64,000 bases of DNA from Mercurialis annua (GCF_937616625.2 NC_065572.1:36855653-36919652), one strand, 5' to 3'. Positions 23,020 to 35,707 are shown, numbered from the stretch's first letter. The notes: generated by a model not told the origin, from the letters alone. Made by a program: numbers and translations.

Positions 23020-26000
23020 TGTCACGACCCATTTTCATGAATCGCGACCGGCGCTAGGGTATGGGTAATGTAGTACCGAAACCCGTAGCTAGCCTATCAT
23101 TTAATTCATAAACACAAAAACCTGCAGAAAACCAATGCTCGGGGGCAACCGAGACTTCAACCTAAACTAGCAGTTATAATAATCAACCGTTAATATAACA
23201 TGCTTATTCAATTCTGAGTCTAAAATAGATTTATCATAAACCAATATAAATAATATAACATGCCAAAGCAATATAACCAGTCGAACCAATCCGACCAAAT
23301 ATATAATAATAACAAGACGTCTAGTTACTACTGCGGTCTAAGAATAAAATAGTTTCACTGCTTTACTAAAATAAAAGGGAACCTCCGAGGAAAAGTAAAT
23401 GCGGAGATCACCAGACTCTCTCAGATCATAACCCTGGGGAAAATTGGGAAAACAACGGGGTCAGATATACTGAGATGAGTTCATACCACTATTTACATTT
23501 ATTAAGTGGAAAACCTTTAAAACGTTTAAAACATTTAATAACGATATTACAGATAATAGTTGGAACCCTAATCCACAATTCTAAATGGTAATCATAATCC
23601 AATAGGTCTGGTCCCGAGAGCTGAGCTACACCGAGTTACCACTGACCACACTTATTCCAGAGTCCCGAGAGCTGAGCTACACCGAGTTACTCTACCTGGT
23701 CCCGAGAGCTATGCTCACACCGAGTTACCACATTTCCATAAATACCTTACCCAGATCAATACCGGTGCGCACGCAGTCCTAATGATGCCCATTAGGTAGC
23801 ATGTTCCAACTAAGAGCCATAATATAAAAACAGTTCGAAATATACGTACAGTATATATATTTAATATTAAAATAACAATTTACTTAATAAAGCGGTAAAT
23901 AGTAAATATAAACTCACAGCTTGCTAATCCGCGTGAAATACCGGCAAGCAACTAACTCTGGTTCGCCTCTGAAGCACGAACAGTAGACGAGTCTAGACAA
24001 ATAAAATAATTATAAAAATCAGACCCTAACTCTAGAGAGTACCAGACACCACACAAGACTAGCACAAATAACACGTAGTAATTAAACAATCCAAAATAAT
24101 ACAAATATATCCAAAAGGTAATAAAGCCCAATTAATATAAGTCTATTGAGTTTCCGCTTAAAATCCAATTATAAATATTATTTAATAATTTTAAATAATA
24201 AATAATTTCCAAATAGTGGGTTAGCCGAGTTATCAAAAACTACCAAGCTAGCCTCACTTGTCGGGCGACCCAAGTCTATCCCGATTCCAAACGTTTATCA
24301 AATATAAACCCAAGTGTATATTTATAAAATAAATTAACAAAATAATAAACCAATTTAAAAGCGGAACTCAATAACTTCAATTTCAAGTAACCCAAGTTAC
24401 GACCCAAAAACTTAGTTAAATAAGTCAAATAAAAGTTCAGGGACCAATTTGCACTTTAACCAATTAGGGACCAAATTGTACTTTTGCCAATTAGGGACTA
24501 AATTGTACTTTAGTCAATTTGATTTCCAAAAATCACATTAATTACTTTTATTTATAATTAAAACCAACTATAAAGTTATTAATCATCAATCCACTTAATT
24601 TAGTTATAAAATAAGTTTAGGGGCTAGATTGCAATTTAGCCAACTTTTGACAAAACAACATTAGTAGGCAAATATAATTACCCGAGTAATTATATTAAAT
24701 TAATTCATAATTAATAATCGTTAACAACTTTTTAGTTATAAATCAAAAAGAAATCCATTCCATTAGGTATAGCTAACTTAAGGTATTAAGTTGATTAAAG
24801 TTTAAGTCTTTGGTGATTAAAGTGACTATTTGACCAATCATCTTCCTAACTTATAACCCATGAAACCCACGTACAGAAGCTCAAAACATTAAAACAAACC
24901 AAACACTGTAACTTCAAATTGAAAGCAAATTATGAAACTGAATCATGCCAAAACTCAAACCCTCAATCAAAACCACATCAGACTTCAATCTAGAGTCTGT
25001 AAACATGAGATTAAGGCAAGAACGAAACAATTCCAACATGTTAACAGTAACTCTATAACAAAAGAAAATGAAACCGAGAACAACCAACTTACTACGGATC
25101 CGAGAACCAAATGATGAAACAACTCAATCTAAAAGCTTGATCTAATAACTACTAATCATGCCAAGAGATTCATAAACAAAAGACAAGCAAAACAAAGCCA
25201 AAAGAGGAAGGGATGGTTCGGCAGAAACATGGCAGCAAAACAGAGAACACATTTGCGTATAAAAACGATGAAACGGGATTGATTAGAACGAGATCGACGG
25301 CGTACCGTTCAGCGAAATTGAGGTAGGGAAACGTAGATACGTGAGCCTAGATCGTCTGGGATTAAACGGTTCTGATTTCGATTAAGAAACGAGCAAGAAC
25401 GAATCAGAAAACCGAAAGGCGTTTCAAAATGAAAACTGAAATTTAACGAAACCAGAAAACTTACTGAACAGCGACCTTTGGAGGACGATAACAGCTTCGA
25501 TACTCAGCGAAATGACAAGCGGAAAACGGCTAGGGTTTCAGTGATGAGTGGTGAAGATTTTCTGTTTAGAAGTCGACTTTAAATATCGAGAGGAAGTAGG
25601 TCGAAAATGAGTGCGAAGTGGGCTGGGCGAAGGGGTCCAAAAGCTGTTACCATTCACGAACGGGAATGGCCATATTTGGCCTGCTCCCGTTCGAGAAAGG
25701 GCCTGGTCCCGAACGGGACCAGGCCTGCAAATGGATTCTCGTTCGAGAATCCTTGGATTCTCGAACGAGAATCACAAAAATTTCCTCAGGTCTCGGTTGA
25801 GACCTGAGTTAACCAGAAGTGGTTCAACCACTTCGGTTGAACCACAACCCAAGAAGAAAATCCTTTTTTTTTTTTTTTAAACCGAACCAAAAATGAATCG
25901 AACCACAATAATTTACGAAACTTCAAATACCCCTCAAAACACATCCGGAACCACGTCGGAAATTAACAAAATAAAATTTAAAATTTTACGGGATATTACA
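23020..26000 (-). repeat. Element A 5' LTR
   Basis: 2981 bp. In sense it starts TGTAATATCCCG (at 26000) and ends GGGTCGTGACA (at 23020). Compared by eye with the other LTR there are only about eight substitutions plus a poly-T length difference (shorter run at 25864-25878). A TATA-like GATATTTAAAG in sense lies near 25580-25592, which would place U3 between 26000 and roughly 25550. Confidence 0.95.
25700..25845. promoter_or_regulatory. Cluster of four inverted repeats in 5' LTR U3
   Basis: Same cluster as in the 3' LTR, offset by 14234 bp, with all arms still perfectly paired. This copy lies upstream of the presumed promoter that would drive the element. Confidence 0.85.
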
Positions 26001-27984
26001 AAACTTTTGGCTTAAATCGCTAAAAATGTGAAACGTTTCGATTTGTTTCGTAACGTTTGTAAACGCTTGGCTTAAATTGCTAAAATGGTTAAACGATTGG
26101 ATTTGTTTCGTAATGTTTGTAAACGTTTGGCTTAAATTGCGAAAAAGGTGAAACGCTTGAATTTGTTTCCTAACTTTTGTAAACGTTTGGCTTAAATTGC
26201 TAAAAAGGTGAAACATGTGGATTTGTTTCATAACCTTTGTAAATGTTTGACTTAAATCGCTAAAAAAGTGAAACGTTTGGATTTGTTTCTTAATGTTTGT
26301 AAACGTTTGGCTTAAATGACTAAAAAGGTGAAACTTTTGGATTTGTTTCGTAACGTTTGTAAACGTTTGGCTTAATTTTCTAAAAAGGTGAAACGCGTAG
26401 ATTTGTTTCATATCATTTGTAAACGTTTGTCTTAAATTTCTAAAAAGGTAAAACGTTTGGATTTTTTTCCTAATGTTTGTAAACGTTTGGCTTAAATTGC
26501 TAAAAAGGTGAAATGTTTGGATTTGTTTCATAACGTTTGTAAACGTTTGGTTTAAATTGCTAAAAAGATAAAATGTTTGGATTTGTTTTGTAGCGTTTGT
26601 AAACGTTTAGCTTAAATTGCTAAATAGAGGAAACTTTTGGATTTCTTTGGTAATGTTTATAAACGTTTGGCTTAAATTGCTAAAAACAGGAAACATTTGG
26701 ATTTGTTTCGTAACATTTGTAAATGTTTGGGTTAGATCACTAAAAAGGTTAAACGTTTGGCTTAAATTGCCAAAAAGATGAAATGCATGGATTTGTTTCG
26801 TAACGTTTGTAACCGTTTGGCTTCAATCGCTAAAATGGGGAAACGGTTCGATTTGTTTCGTAAAGTTTGTAAACGTTTGGTTTTGATTGCTAAAAATGTG
26901 AAAAATTTGGATTTGTTTTGTAACGTTTATAAACGTTTGGCTTAAATCGCTAAAAAAGATAAAAGTTTGGTTTTCTTTTGTAACGTTTGTAAATGTTTGG
27001 CTTAAATCGCTAAAAAGGTGAACCTTTGGATTTGTTTCGTAACGTTTGTAAACGTTTGGCTTAAATCGTTAAAAAGGTGAAATATTTGGATTTGTTTTGT
27101 AACGTTTGTAAACGTTTGGCTTAAATCACTAAAAAGGTGAAACATTTGGATTTGTTTTATAACATTTATAAATATTTGACTTTAATTGCTAAAAAGGTGA
27201 AACGCTTGGATTTGTTTTGTAACGCTTGTAAACGTTTGGCTTTGTCTCGTAACGTAAGTAAAACGTTTGGTTTAAATTGCTAAAAATGTGAAATGTTTGG
27301 ATTTGTTTCGTAACATTATAAACATTTGGTTTTGTTCCGTTACATTTGTAAGAGTTTGGCTTAAATTGCTAAAAATGTGAAACGTTTGGATTTGTTTGTA
27401 ACGTTTACAAACATTTGGCTTGAATTGCAAAAAAAGTGAAACGTTTGATTTTGTTTCGCAATATTTGTAAAAGTTTGGCTTAAATTGCTAAAAAGGTGAA
27501 ACATTTGGACTTCTTTCGTGACATTTGTAAACGTTTGGCTTAAATTTCTAAAAAGGTGAAATGTTTTGATTTGTTTCGTAACGTTTATAAACGTTTGACC
27601 TAAATTGCGAAAAAGAGGAAACATTTGGATTTCTTCGTAGCGTTTGTAAACGTTTGTCTTCAATCGCTAAAAAGGTGAAATATTTGGATTTGTTTCATAA
27701 CGTTTGTAAACGTTTGGCTTAAATCGCTAAAAAGTTGAAACGCTTGGATTTGTTTCGTAACGTTTGTAAATGTTTGGGTTAAATCTCTAAAAAGGTTAAA
27801 CGTTTGAATTTGTCTCGTAATGTTTGTAAATGTTTGGCTTAAATCGCTAAAAAGGTGAAACATTTTGATTTATTTCATAACGTTTTGTAAACGTTTCGCT
27901 TAAATTGCAAAAATGGTGAAACGCTTGGATTTGTTTCGTAACGTTTGTAAACATTTGGCTTAAGTCACTAAAATGGGGAAATGT

Positions 27985-28431
27985 TTACAAACGTTACGAA
28001 ACAAATCCAAACGTTTTACCTTTTTAGAAATTTAAGCCAAATGTTTACAAAGGTTATGAAACAAAACCAAACGTTTGCCCATTTTAGCTATTTAAGCCAA
28101 ACGTTTAAAAATGTTACGAAATAAAGCCAAACGTTTACAAAAGTCCAAACGTTTCACCTTTTTTTTAATTTAAGCCAAATGTTTACAAACGTTAAGAAAC
28201 AAATTCAAACGTTTCGCCTTTTTAGCAATTTAAGACAAACATTTACAAACGTTACGGAACAAAACCAAAGCTTTAACATTTTTGAGTGATTTAAGTCAAA
28301 CGTTTTACAAACTTTACGAAACAAATCCAAATGTTTAATATTTTTAGCGATTTAAGCCAAACGTTTACAAACGTTACGAAACAGATCCAATCAAAACCTT
28401 TCCCCATTTTAGCGATTTAAGCCAAACGTTT
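27985..28431 (-). repeat. Inverted satellite segment in copy 3
   Basis: Same kind of inversion as at 3384 and 6866, with the shared landmark TTTTAGAAATTTAAGCC near 28021. It places the original inversion before all three higher-order copies. Confidence 0.8.
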
Positions 28432-28790
28432 TGTTTCATAACCTTTGTAAACGTTTGGCTTAAATCGCTAATAAGGTGAAAGATTTGAATTTGTTTCTTA
28501 ACGTTTGGCTTAAACCGCTGGAAACGTTTGGATTTGCTTCGTAACGTTTTAAATGTTTGGCTTAAATCGCTAAAATTGGGAGACGTTTGGATTTGTTTTG
28601 TAACGTTTGTAAATGTTTGGCTTAAATCGCTAAAAATATGAAACGTTTGGATTTGTTTCGTAACGTTTGTAAACATTTGGCTTAAATTGCTAAAAAGGTG
28701 AAACGCTTGGATTTGTTTCGTAACGTTTGTAAACATTTGGCTTAAATCGCTAAAAAGGGGAAACGTTTGGATTTGTTATGTAATGTTTGT

Positions 28791-30047
28791 AAATGTTACG
28801 GAATAAAACCAAACGTTTAGCCATTTTAGCAATTTAAGCCAAACGTTTACAAACGTTACGAAACAAAACCAAATGTTTACAAACAAATCCAAACGTTTCA
28901 CCAATCATTTAAAACGTTACAAAACAAATCCAAACGTTTCACCTTTTAAGCGATTTAAGCCAAACGTTTACAAGAGTTACAAAACAAATCCAAGCGTTTC
29001 AACTTTTTAGCAATTTAAATCAAACTTTTACAAACGTTACAAACAAATCCAAACGTTTCACCTTATTAGAAATTTAAGCCAAACGTTGCGAAACAAATAT
29101 AAGTGTTTCACCTTTTTAGCAATTTAAGCCAAACGTTTACAAAAGTTACGAAATTTCAAAAGTTTCACCTTTTTAACGATTTAAGCCTAACGTTTACAAA
29201 CGGTACAAAACAAATCCAAACGTTTCACCTTTTTAGCGATTTAAGTCAAACGTTTACAAACGTTTCGCCTTTTTAGCAATTTAAGCCAAACTTTTATAAA
29301 CGTTACGAAACAAATCCAAATGTTTAATCTTTTTAGCGATTTAAGCAGAACGTTTACAAACGTTACGAAACAAAACCAAACATTTCACCTTTTTAGCAAT
29401 TTAAGCCAAACGTTTACAAACGATACGAAACAAATCCAAACGTTTCACCTTTTTAGCAATTTAAGCCAAACGTTTACGAACGTTATGAAACAAATCTAAA
29501 CGTTTCACCTTTTTAGCAATTTAAGCTAAACGTTTACAAACGTTACGAAACAAAACCAAATGTTTTCCCTTTTTAGCAAATTAAGCCAAACGTTTGCAAA
29601 CGTTATGAAACAAGTCCAAATGTTTACAAACGCTATGGAACAAATCCAAATGTTTCACCTTTTTAGCGATTTAAGAAAAACGTTTATAAACGTTACGGCT
29701 TAAATCGCCAAAAATGTGAAACGTTTGGATTTGTTTCGTAACGTTTGGTTTTGTTTCATAACCTTTCAAAACAAGACTTTTCACCTTTTTAGCAATTTAA
29801 GCCAAACGTTTACAAACATTACGAAACAAATCCAAACATTTCACCTTTTTGGCGATTTAAGCCAAACGTTTACAAACGTTAAGAAACAAATCCAAACGTT
29901 TTCCCATTTTAGCGATTTAAGCCAAACGTTTAAAACATTACGAAACAAATTCAAACGTTTCACCTTTTTAGCGATTTAAGCCAAACATTTACAAACTTTA
30001 CGAAATAAATCCAAGCGTTTCACATTTTTAGCAATTTAAGCCAAATG
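28791..30047 (-). repeat. Mostly inverted satellite stretch
   Basis: Monomers read on the minus strand from 28791 to about 29695, flip to plus for about 70 bp (29696-29764), and return to minus up to the LTR fragment at 30048. Confidence 0.8.
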
Positions 30048-30530
30048 TGTCACGGCCCAAAATATTGAGCCGCAACCGGCGCTAGGGAATGGGAGTGGTA
30101 GCTCTGAAACCCGTAGCAAGCCTAAATTAACTGAAACCTTTTCTTAAATAAGGAAACACATATACATCAACGGAAGCAAGACATATATACAAATACTTAC
30201 ACTACACTTTCTAATATCCACGTGGGCTCTAGTTACTGTACCCTGTACAAACTGGCCTCACGGGATTATATACATATTATGTATCAAAACATATCACCGG
30301 CATCTGGTGCCGTCAACAAAACCTAACATACGTAGCCTACAAAAAGATAGAAACAAAGACAGCAAGTAAAACATAAATCAAAATATACTGCTGTCAAGGC
30401 TTCAACTCTGTCGACACTGGACCACTATTGCAGCTCTACGGAAGTCAAGAACTATACATGGACTGCTGACTTCCGGATCTCAAAAACGACTTCTAACTAG
30501 GTCCAGATGCTAAGCACCTGAAAATATTAA
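30048..30530 (-). mobile_element. 3' LTR-end fragment of a Tekay-like element
   Basis: In sense (minus) this ends CCCTAGCGCCGG...GGGCCGTGACA at 30048, the same LTR terminus type as elements A and B, preceded by GGCTTGCTACGGGTTTC. About 480 bp remain. The other side is joined to element D's pol around 30530. It differs from A and B in most of its length, so it is a third LTR family. The satellite boundary is exact, with AAATG before it. Confidence 0.75.
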
Positions 30531-30534
30531 ACCC

Positions 30535-33500
30535 CAACAGAGTCAGACTGCAACCAGTCAAAACTCCCCTAGTCGGCCTAGGAGGAACACCGGTACAAGG
30601 AGAAGGGGTTGCAGAACTGACGGTGGAATTAGGGAAAGAAAATGGCTCGCCAAAAGGAGGCCTGATCGGCATCACAAAGAAATTCAAAACACTATTTATG
30701 GTTGTCGACATGCCACTTGCTTACAACGTCATACTCGGCAGACCAATGTTATACAACACCGGGGCTGTCACATGCATCAAATACTTGTGTATGAAAATAC
30801 CAACCGAAGAAGGAGTGGTAACGGTCAAAGGAAGGCAAGATATAACCAAACAATGCTAATTGATATCAATGAAAGGAGTATCAGAAACCTTGGCTATTGA
30901 AACAATGGAGATACCAGACTCGGATGAAGGCAAGCTCGAACCGCATGGAAAGTTAGAAAGGGTTAATCTGACAGGAATAACACCAAGATCGGTCCAAATA
31001 GGCGCAACACTGCCTAAACCGATAAAACAGAAGATAACCGACATGCTAATCAGGAACGAGGTCGAATTTGTTAACACCCCAGGCGAGATAGAAGGGGTCG
31101 ACCCGGCAATAATATCACATAAACTAAATGTTGATCCAAAGCACAAGCCAGTCAAACAAAAGAAAAGAGCCTTCGCAGTAGACAGACAAATCTCCATCAG
31201 AGCCGAAGTAGACAAATTATTAGCAGCAGGTTTTATCAGAAGAGTGTATTACCCGGAATGGCTGTCAAATGTCGTGCTCATAAAAAAGCCAAATGGGAAA
31301 TGGAGATTGTGCATAGACTTCACATATCTGAACTGAGCATGCCCCAAGGACAGCTACCCCTTGCCAAACATTGGTCGATTCAACCAGCGGTTACGAAGTC
31401 TACTCATTTATAGACGCGGCCCAAGGATATCACTAGATCACAATGCACAAAGATGATGAAGAGAAAACAAGCTTTGTAATCGACAGCGGCACATACTGTT
31501 ACAAACAAATGCCATTCGGATTAAAAAATGCAGGGGCAACTTATCAGCGGCTAATGAACTTCGTATTCAAAGACCAGATCGGTCGTAACATGGAAGTTTA
31601 TGTCGACAACATCATCGTCAAGTCCAAAAAGGTAGAAGATCATGCGAAAGACCTAAAAGAAGTCTTCACCAATCTTAAAAAATACAAACTCAAGCTAAAT
31701 CGGGACAAATGCGCATTCGGAGTCCCAGCAGGAAAATTCCTCGGTTACCTCATCTCTCAAAAAGGCATTAAAGTAAACCCGGAGAAAACAAAAGCAATTT
31801 TGGAAATGAAGGCGCCAAAATCAGCTAAAGAAGTTCAAAAGCTAAACGGTAGAGTCACGGCTCTCGGTCGATTCGTGTCTAACTCGGCCAAAAGATGTCT
31901 CCCGTTCTTCAAAACATTAAGAAATGTGAAAAAATTCGAGTGGACCGAAGAATGCGAACAATCTTTTGAAGAGCTCAAGAAATTCCTGAGTTCACCACCA
32001 CTACTCGGAAGACCTGAAACCGGAGAAGTGCTATACCTATACCTAAGTGTCACTAATGAAACAGTGGCATCAGTACTAGTAAAGGAAGAGGCATCCGAGC
32101 AAAAGCCGGTATACTACACGAGCAAGGTGTTGAAAGGACCCGAGCTCAGATATAGAAAAATCGAGAAATTTGCATTAGCATTGGTCTAAACAGTTGAAAA
32201 ACTAAAAAGATATTTTCAGGCTCACACAGCAATAGTCCGAACAAACCAACCTCTGAGAAAAGCGCTCGCAAGACCAGAAACATCAGGATGACCAATCAAC
32301 TGGTCAGTCATGATAGGATCATACGACATCAAATACGAACCGAGAACAGCAATGAAAGCTTAAATCTTAGCCGACTTTATAGCAGAAACAACAACACACG
32401 ATCAACCTACCGAGGTAGACAAGGGCCTAGTCAGCTGGACGCTAAAGTTGACGGAGCATCAAACATGAGCGGAGCAGGAGCGGGCATGATACTAAGAGGA
32501 CCACATAAGATCAAAATGCAAAACTCGATCCATCTAAATTTTCCAACAACCAACAATGCAGCGGGATACGAAGCTTTGATAAATGGATTAAGGATGGAAC
32601 CGGTAGTCAAGACCGAGTACATCAAAATTCAGAGTTACTCTCAGCTGGTGGTTAACCAGGTACTTGGTTTATACGAGGTAAAAGATCCAGAGATGAAAAA
32701 ATACGTAGACCGAGTGAAAGAGCTGCTCGCAAAAATTATCGAAGAGGGTGGAAAATGGGAGTTAGAACAAATACCCAGAGAGGAAAACACAGAAGCAGAT
32801 ACATTGGCAAAAGCCGGAGCAGCCAAAGAAACAATGTCGGGCATACCGTGCTCGGTTCAAAATTTCAGCAGTATCCAGAATCCCGAAGCAACGTTCCTCA
32901 TCAACCCATTGAACCAGTGGATGGAACACATCATATCATACATTGAAAACGGGAGCCTGCCCGAAGATAACAAAGATGCAAAGAAAGTAAAACACCGAGC
33001 ACCACACTTCTCATACCGAGACGGGACTCTGTACAGAAAATCATTCTCACACCCTTGGTCCAGATGCCTCACGGTGGAGGAAGGGAAATATGTCTTAGCC
33101 GAGATACACGAAGGTGTATGTGGAAGCCACATCTCACACCTGGCACTCTGTCGTAAAGTCGTCTTACAAGGTTACTACTGGCACAAGACGCATCAAACCT
33201 GGTACAAAAATGTGAGAAATGTCAGTACCACCAAAATGTACACATATCAACCAACGACCGAACAAAATCCAATAATAAGTCCTTTGCCATTCAGCATGTG
33301 GGGAATATACATCGTTGGACCTTTTCCAACGGCAAGTGGGCAGAGAAAATTCATAATAGTAGCAGTTGACCATTTCTCAAAGTGGGTAGAAGCCGAAGCT
33401 GTATCCACTATAATGGAAGCACGAGTGCGAAGCTTTGTCCGAAGAGAAATCATCTGTCGTTTCGGAATCCCAAAAACCATCATAACCGACAACGGAAAGT

Positions 33501-34072
33501 AATTCGACAACAAAAACTTCAGAGAATTCTGCACTGAAAAAGGAAATGATATAAGGTTCACATCGGTCACCCACCCACAGAGCAACGGGATGACCGAAGT
33601 AACCAACCAAACCATTGTCAATGGTTTAAAAAAGCGGCTAGACGAGGCAAAAGGTCGATGGGCCGATGAGCTACACAGTGTCCTATGGTCATACAGAACC
33701 ACGCCGAAAGCTAGCACAGGAAGGACCCCATATAGCCTAACCTACGGGTGCGAGGAAATGGTACTAGTAGAGATAGGTATGCCCACCATCAGAGTCCAAT
33801 ATTTTGATGAGGAACAAAATGAAGAAAGCACTAGACTCTGCCTCGACTTGCTAGAAGAAAGAAGAGAGCAAGCCTTGCTACACATAGAAACATATCACAA
33901 CAAGAGGGTCAAACCCCTAACGTTTGAAGTCGGAGACTTAGTACTACGAAGAGCCGACATAGCAAGAGGTAACGCAGGAGTATCCAAACTCGGAGGAAAC
34001 TGGGAAGGACCTTACCAAGTAAAGAAAGTAGGGAAAGGAGGAGCCTATTATTTAACATATCTGTCAGGCTGA
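30535..34072 (+). pseudogene. Element D pol: protease, RT, RNase H, aRNase H, integrase
   Basis: Protease C-terminus (MVVDMPLAYNVILGRPMLY, about 30700-30790); RT with FIRRVYYPEWLSNVVLIKK, FIDAAQGYH and YVDNIIVKS (about 31605); RNase H (PVYYTSKVLKGPELRYRKIEK); a second RNase H starting VDGASNMSGAGAGMIL (about 32445); integrase zinc region and core with VAVDHFSKWVEAEAV, ITDNGK and HPQSNGMTEVTNQT (up to 34072). In-frame stops occur near 30857, 31334, 31434, 32187, 33500 and 34070, and frameshifts near 31370 and 32445. The second catalytic aspartate of the RT YVDD motif is asparagine. This is a dead gene of the Tat clade. Confidence 0.9.
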
Positions 34073-34254
34073 GACCTGCCAAGAACCTGGAATGCCAGGG
34101 TTCTTACAAGATTCTATCAGTAGACAACATTCAGGTTAATCGAGTCAGTCGGGGGTTATTTCGCTTGCATTTTGGTCAAGGTCGGTTGTAGGCAAAAATG
34201 CAAGTTTTTCCCCTATCAATAAAACAAAAAACAAAGTGTGCCAAAAATATAGCC

Positions 34255-34680
34255 TGAAAACTAAAAGCAATTGTTTTGCCAGAACTAAGCCATAGCTTAA
34301 GATGACTAAAAGCAATTGCTTTGCCCGAAATAAGCCATAGCTTAAGACGATTTAAAACAATTGCTTTACCCGAACTAAGCCATAGCTTAAAAGGAAAAAG
34401 CAATTGCTTTACCCGAACTAAGCCATAGCTTAAAACGAAAAAGCAATTGCTTTATCCGAACTAAGCCATAGCTTAAAACGAAAAAGCAATTGCTTTACCC
34501 GAACTAAGCCATAGCTTAAAACGAAAAAGCAATTGCTTTATCCGACCTAAGCCATAGCTTAAAACGAAAAAGCAATTGCTTTACCCGAACTAAGCCATAG
34601 CTTAAAACGAAAAAGCAATTGCTTTATCCGAACTAAGCCATAGCTTAAAACGATTTAAATCAATAGTTTTGTCCGAACTA
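34255..34680 (+). repeat. 43-bp tandem repeat, about ten copies, two palindromes each
   Basis: Period 43 bp (CATAGCTT at 34381, 34424, 34467, 34510). Each unit holds AAAGCAATTGCTTT, a perfect 14-base palindrome, and TAAGC-CATA-GCTTA, a short hairpin. The array lies between the end of pol and the antisense gene. The first copies are slightly longer and more diverged; a minus-strand frame here (34176-34403) is a by-product. Confidence 0.9.
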
Positions 34681-34874
34681 AAAGAACAAAAAACCGAGCA
34701 CAAAGATGAAATATCCCATAAACAATATTCACATTTTTAAACAAACATCGAAGACAAAGATACACATACAAAAATAAAGATAAATACTAAACAGGAAAAA
34801 CAGAATAAAAACTGATATATATATCACCAGACAAAAATACGCACACAAAGATAGGAAAAAAGAAAGTACAGTTG

Positions 34875-35606
34875 CTAATCTATTACAGCCCGGGAAACAT
34901 CATCGGGCAAATTCAAACCATTCCCCGACATAGAACCACCACCCTCGCTCAATCCAGCTTCTTCATAATGACTCACATTAAGCTGACCGGGCACCAGAGG
35001 AACAACATGAAGATCGGTCCTCTGATCGCTAACAACTTGGGCATTTTCCTGATCTATCCGATCAAACTCCTTGCTTAGCGTGGCCGCCATTTCAGTAGCA
35101 GCATCAGACACCTCGGCCTTCTTTTGCATCAGCACCACATACATAGCGGCCACGTCGAGATAGAGACACTCCGAATCAGCATTAGGCAGCAACAGAGGAC
35201 CCACTCTCTCTCTCAAGTTGTCCTCCAGAAGATCAGTCAATTGACCGAATTCAGCAGTAACTTCGGTACGAACGACCTTCACAGCCTTCTCAAGCTCCTC
35301 CGAAGCTAACTTTTTCTGCTCAGCTAGAAGCGCATCATGCTGCTCCCTCTGTTTTATAAGATCCAGCTCGTGTTTTCGTTTAAGCTCAACCCGGGTCTCA
35401 GTCAAAGCAGCAACTTCCTTCTTCATCTCGGCAATCTGAGCATTATACTCTTTGATATGATTATCAAGCACCGACTGAACATTCTCCCGAGCAAGCTGCT
35501 TTGATTCCAAAGCAGCAGCAGCAGCTTCGGCTTTCTCCCGATCAGCAGATGCTTGATTCACCAAATCATCCTGGACCGAGCAGGCCCCTAGCAAATGATT
35601 GATCAA
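34875..35606 (-). CDS. Element D antisense gene, exon 3 (coiled coil)
   Basis: It begins after GTTAG at 35607-35611 and reads LINHLLGACSVQDDLVNQ to a stop at 34875-34877. Residues about 20-140 are rich in A, E, K, L and Q (ADREKAEAAAAALESKQL..., KKEVAALTETRVELKRKHELDLIKQREQH) and would form a long coiled coil, suggesting a protein that self-associates. The exon 2-exon 3 intron (35607-35707, 101 bp) has GT-AG ends and joins phase 0 to phase 0. The tail ends with GGGSMSGNGLNLPDDVSRAVID. The frame is undamaged although pol next to it is ruined. Confidence 0.68.
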   Translation of the reverse strand: MINHLLGACSVQDDLVNQASADREKAEAAAAALESKQLARENVQSVLDNHIKEYNAQIAEMKKEVAALTETRVELKRKHELDLIKQREQHDALLAEQKKLASEELEKAVKVVRTEVTAEFGQLTDLLEDNLRERVGPLLLPNADSECLYLDVAAMYVVLMQKKAEVSDAATEMAATLSKEFDRIDQENAQVVSDQRTDLHVVPLVPGQLNVSHYEEAGLSEGGGSMSGNGLNLPDDVSRAVID

Positions 35607-35707
35607 CTAACAAAAATACCCCGAAGTAAGGCTCATATAAAACAAAAAAATATGGATATACATACATGTAAAAATAACACACACATATACAACATAATAA
35701 TAAATAC

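Larger units (their letters stand above)
8786..26000 (-). mobile_element. Element A: Tekay-type Ty3/gypsy LTR retrotransposon
   Basis: Complete element on the minus strand, inserted in the satellite. Both LTRs run TG...CA (8786-11769 and 23020-26000) and the flanks carry a 5-bp duplication AAACT (8781-8785 and 26001-26005). Next to the 5' LTR is a primer site for initiator tRNA-Met, and next to the 3' LTR a GGGGAGAA-type purine tract. The coding order is gag, protease, RT, RNase H, integrase, chromodomain. The C-terminal chromodomain, tRNA-Met primer and very long LTRs point to the Tekay (Del) chromovirus lineage. Pol is split by element C and has three in-frame stops, so this copy cannot make its own polyprotein. 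Confidence 0.95.
26001..30047. repeat. 60-bp satellite array, block 2
   Basis: Continuation of the array after element A, with the same monomer. Plus-oriented monomers fill 26006-27984; the rest alternates in orientation. The stretch 27300-28500 resembles higher-order copies 1 and 2, including the same inversion, so it is a more diverged third copy; without element A its spacing from copy 2 is about 3.9 kb. The minus-strand frames here (for example 25986-26531) are again products of the 60-bp period. Confidence 0.93.

Noticed and set aside
23001..23020. A tRNA gene remnant at the initiator-tRNA-like sequence
   Set aside because: Only the 12-base primer binding site is present; there are no cloverleaf arms.
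25986..26531. 181-codon minus-strand frame at the A/satellite boundary
   Set aside because: Same satellite by-product; it ends in the LTR of element A by chance.
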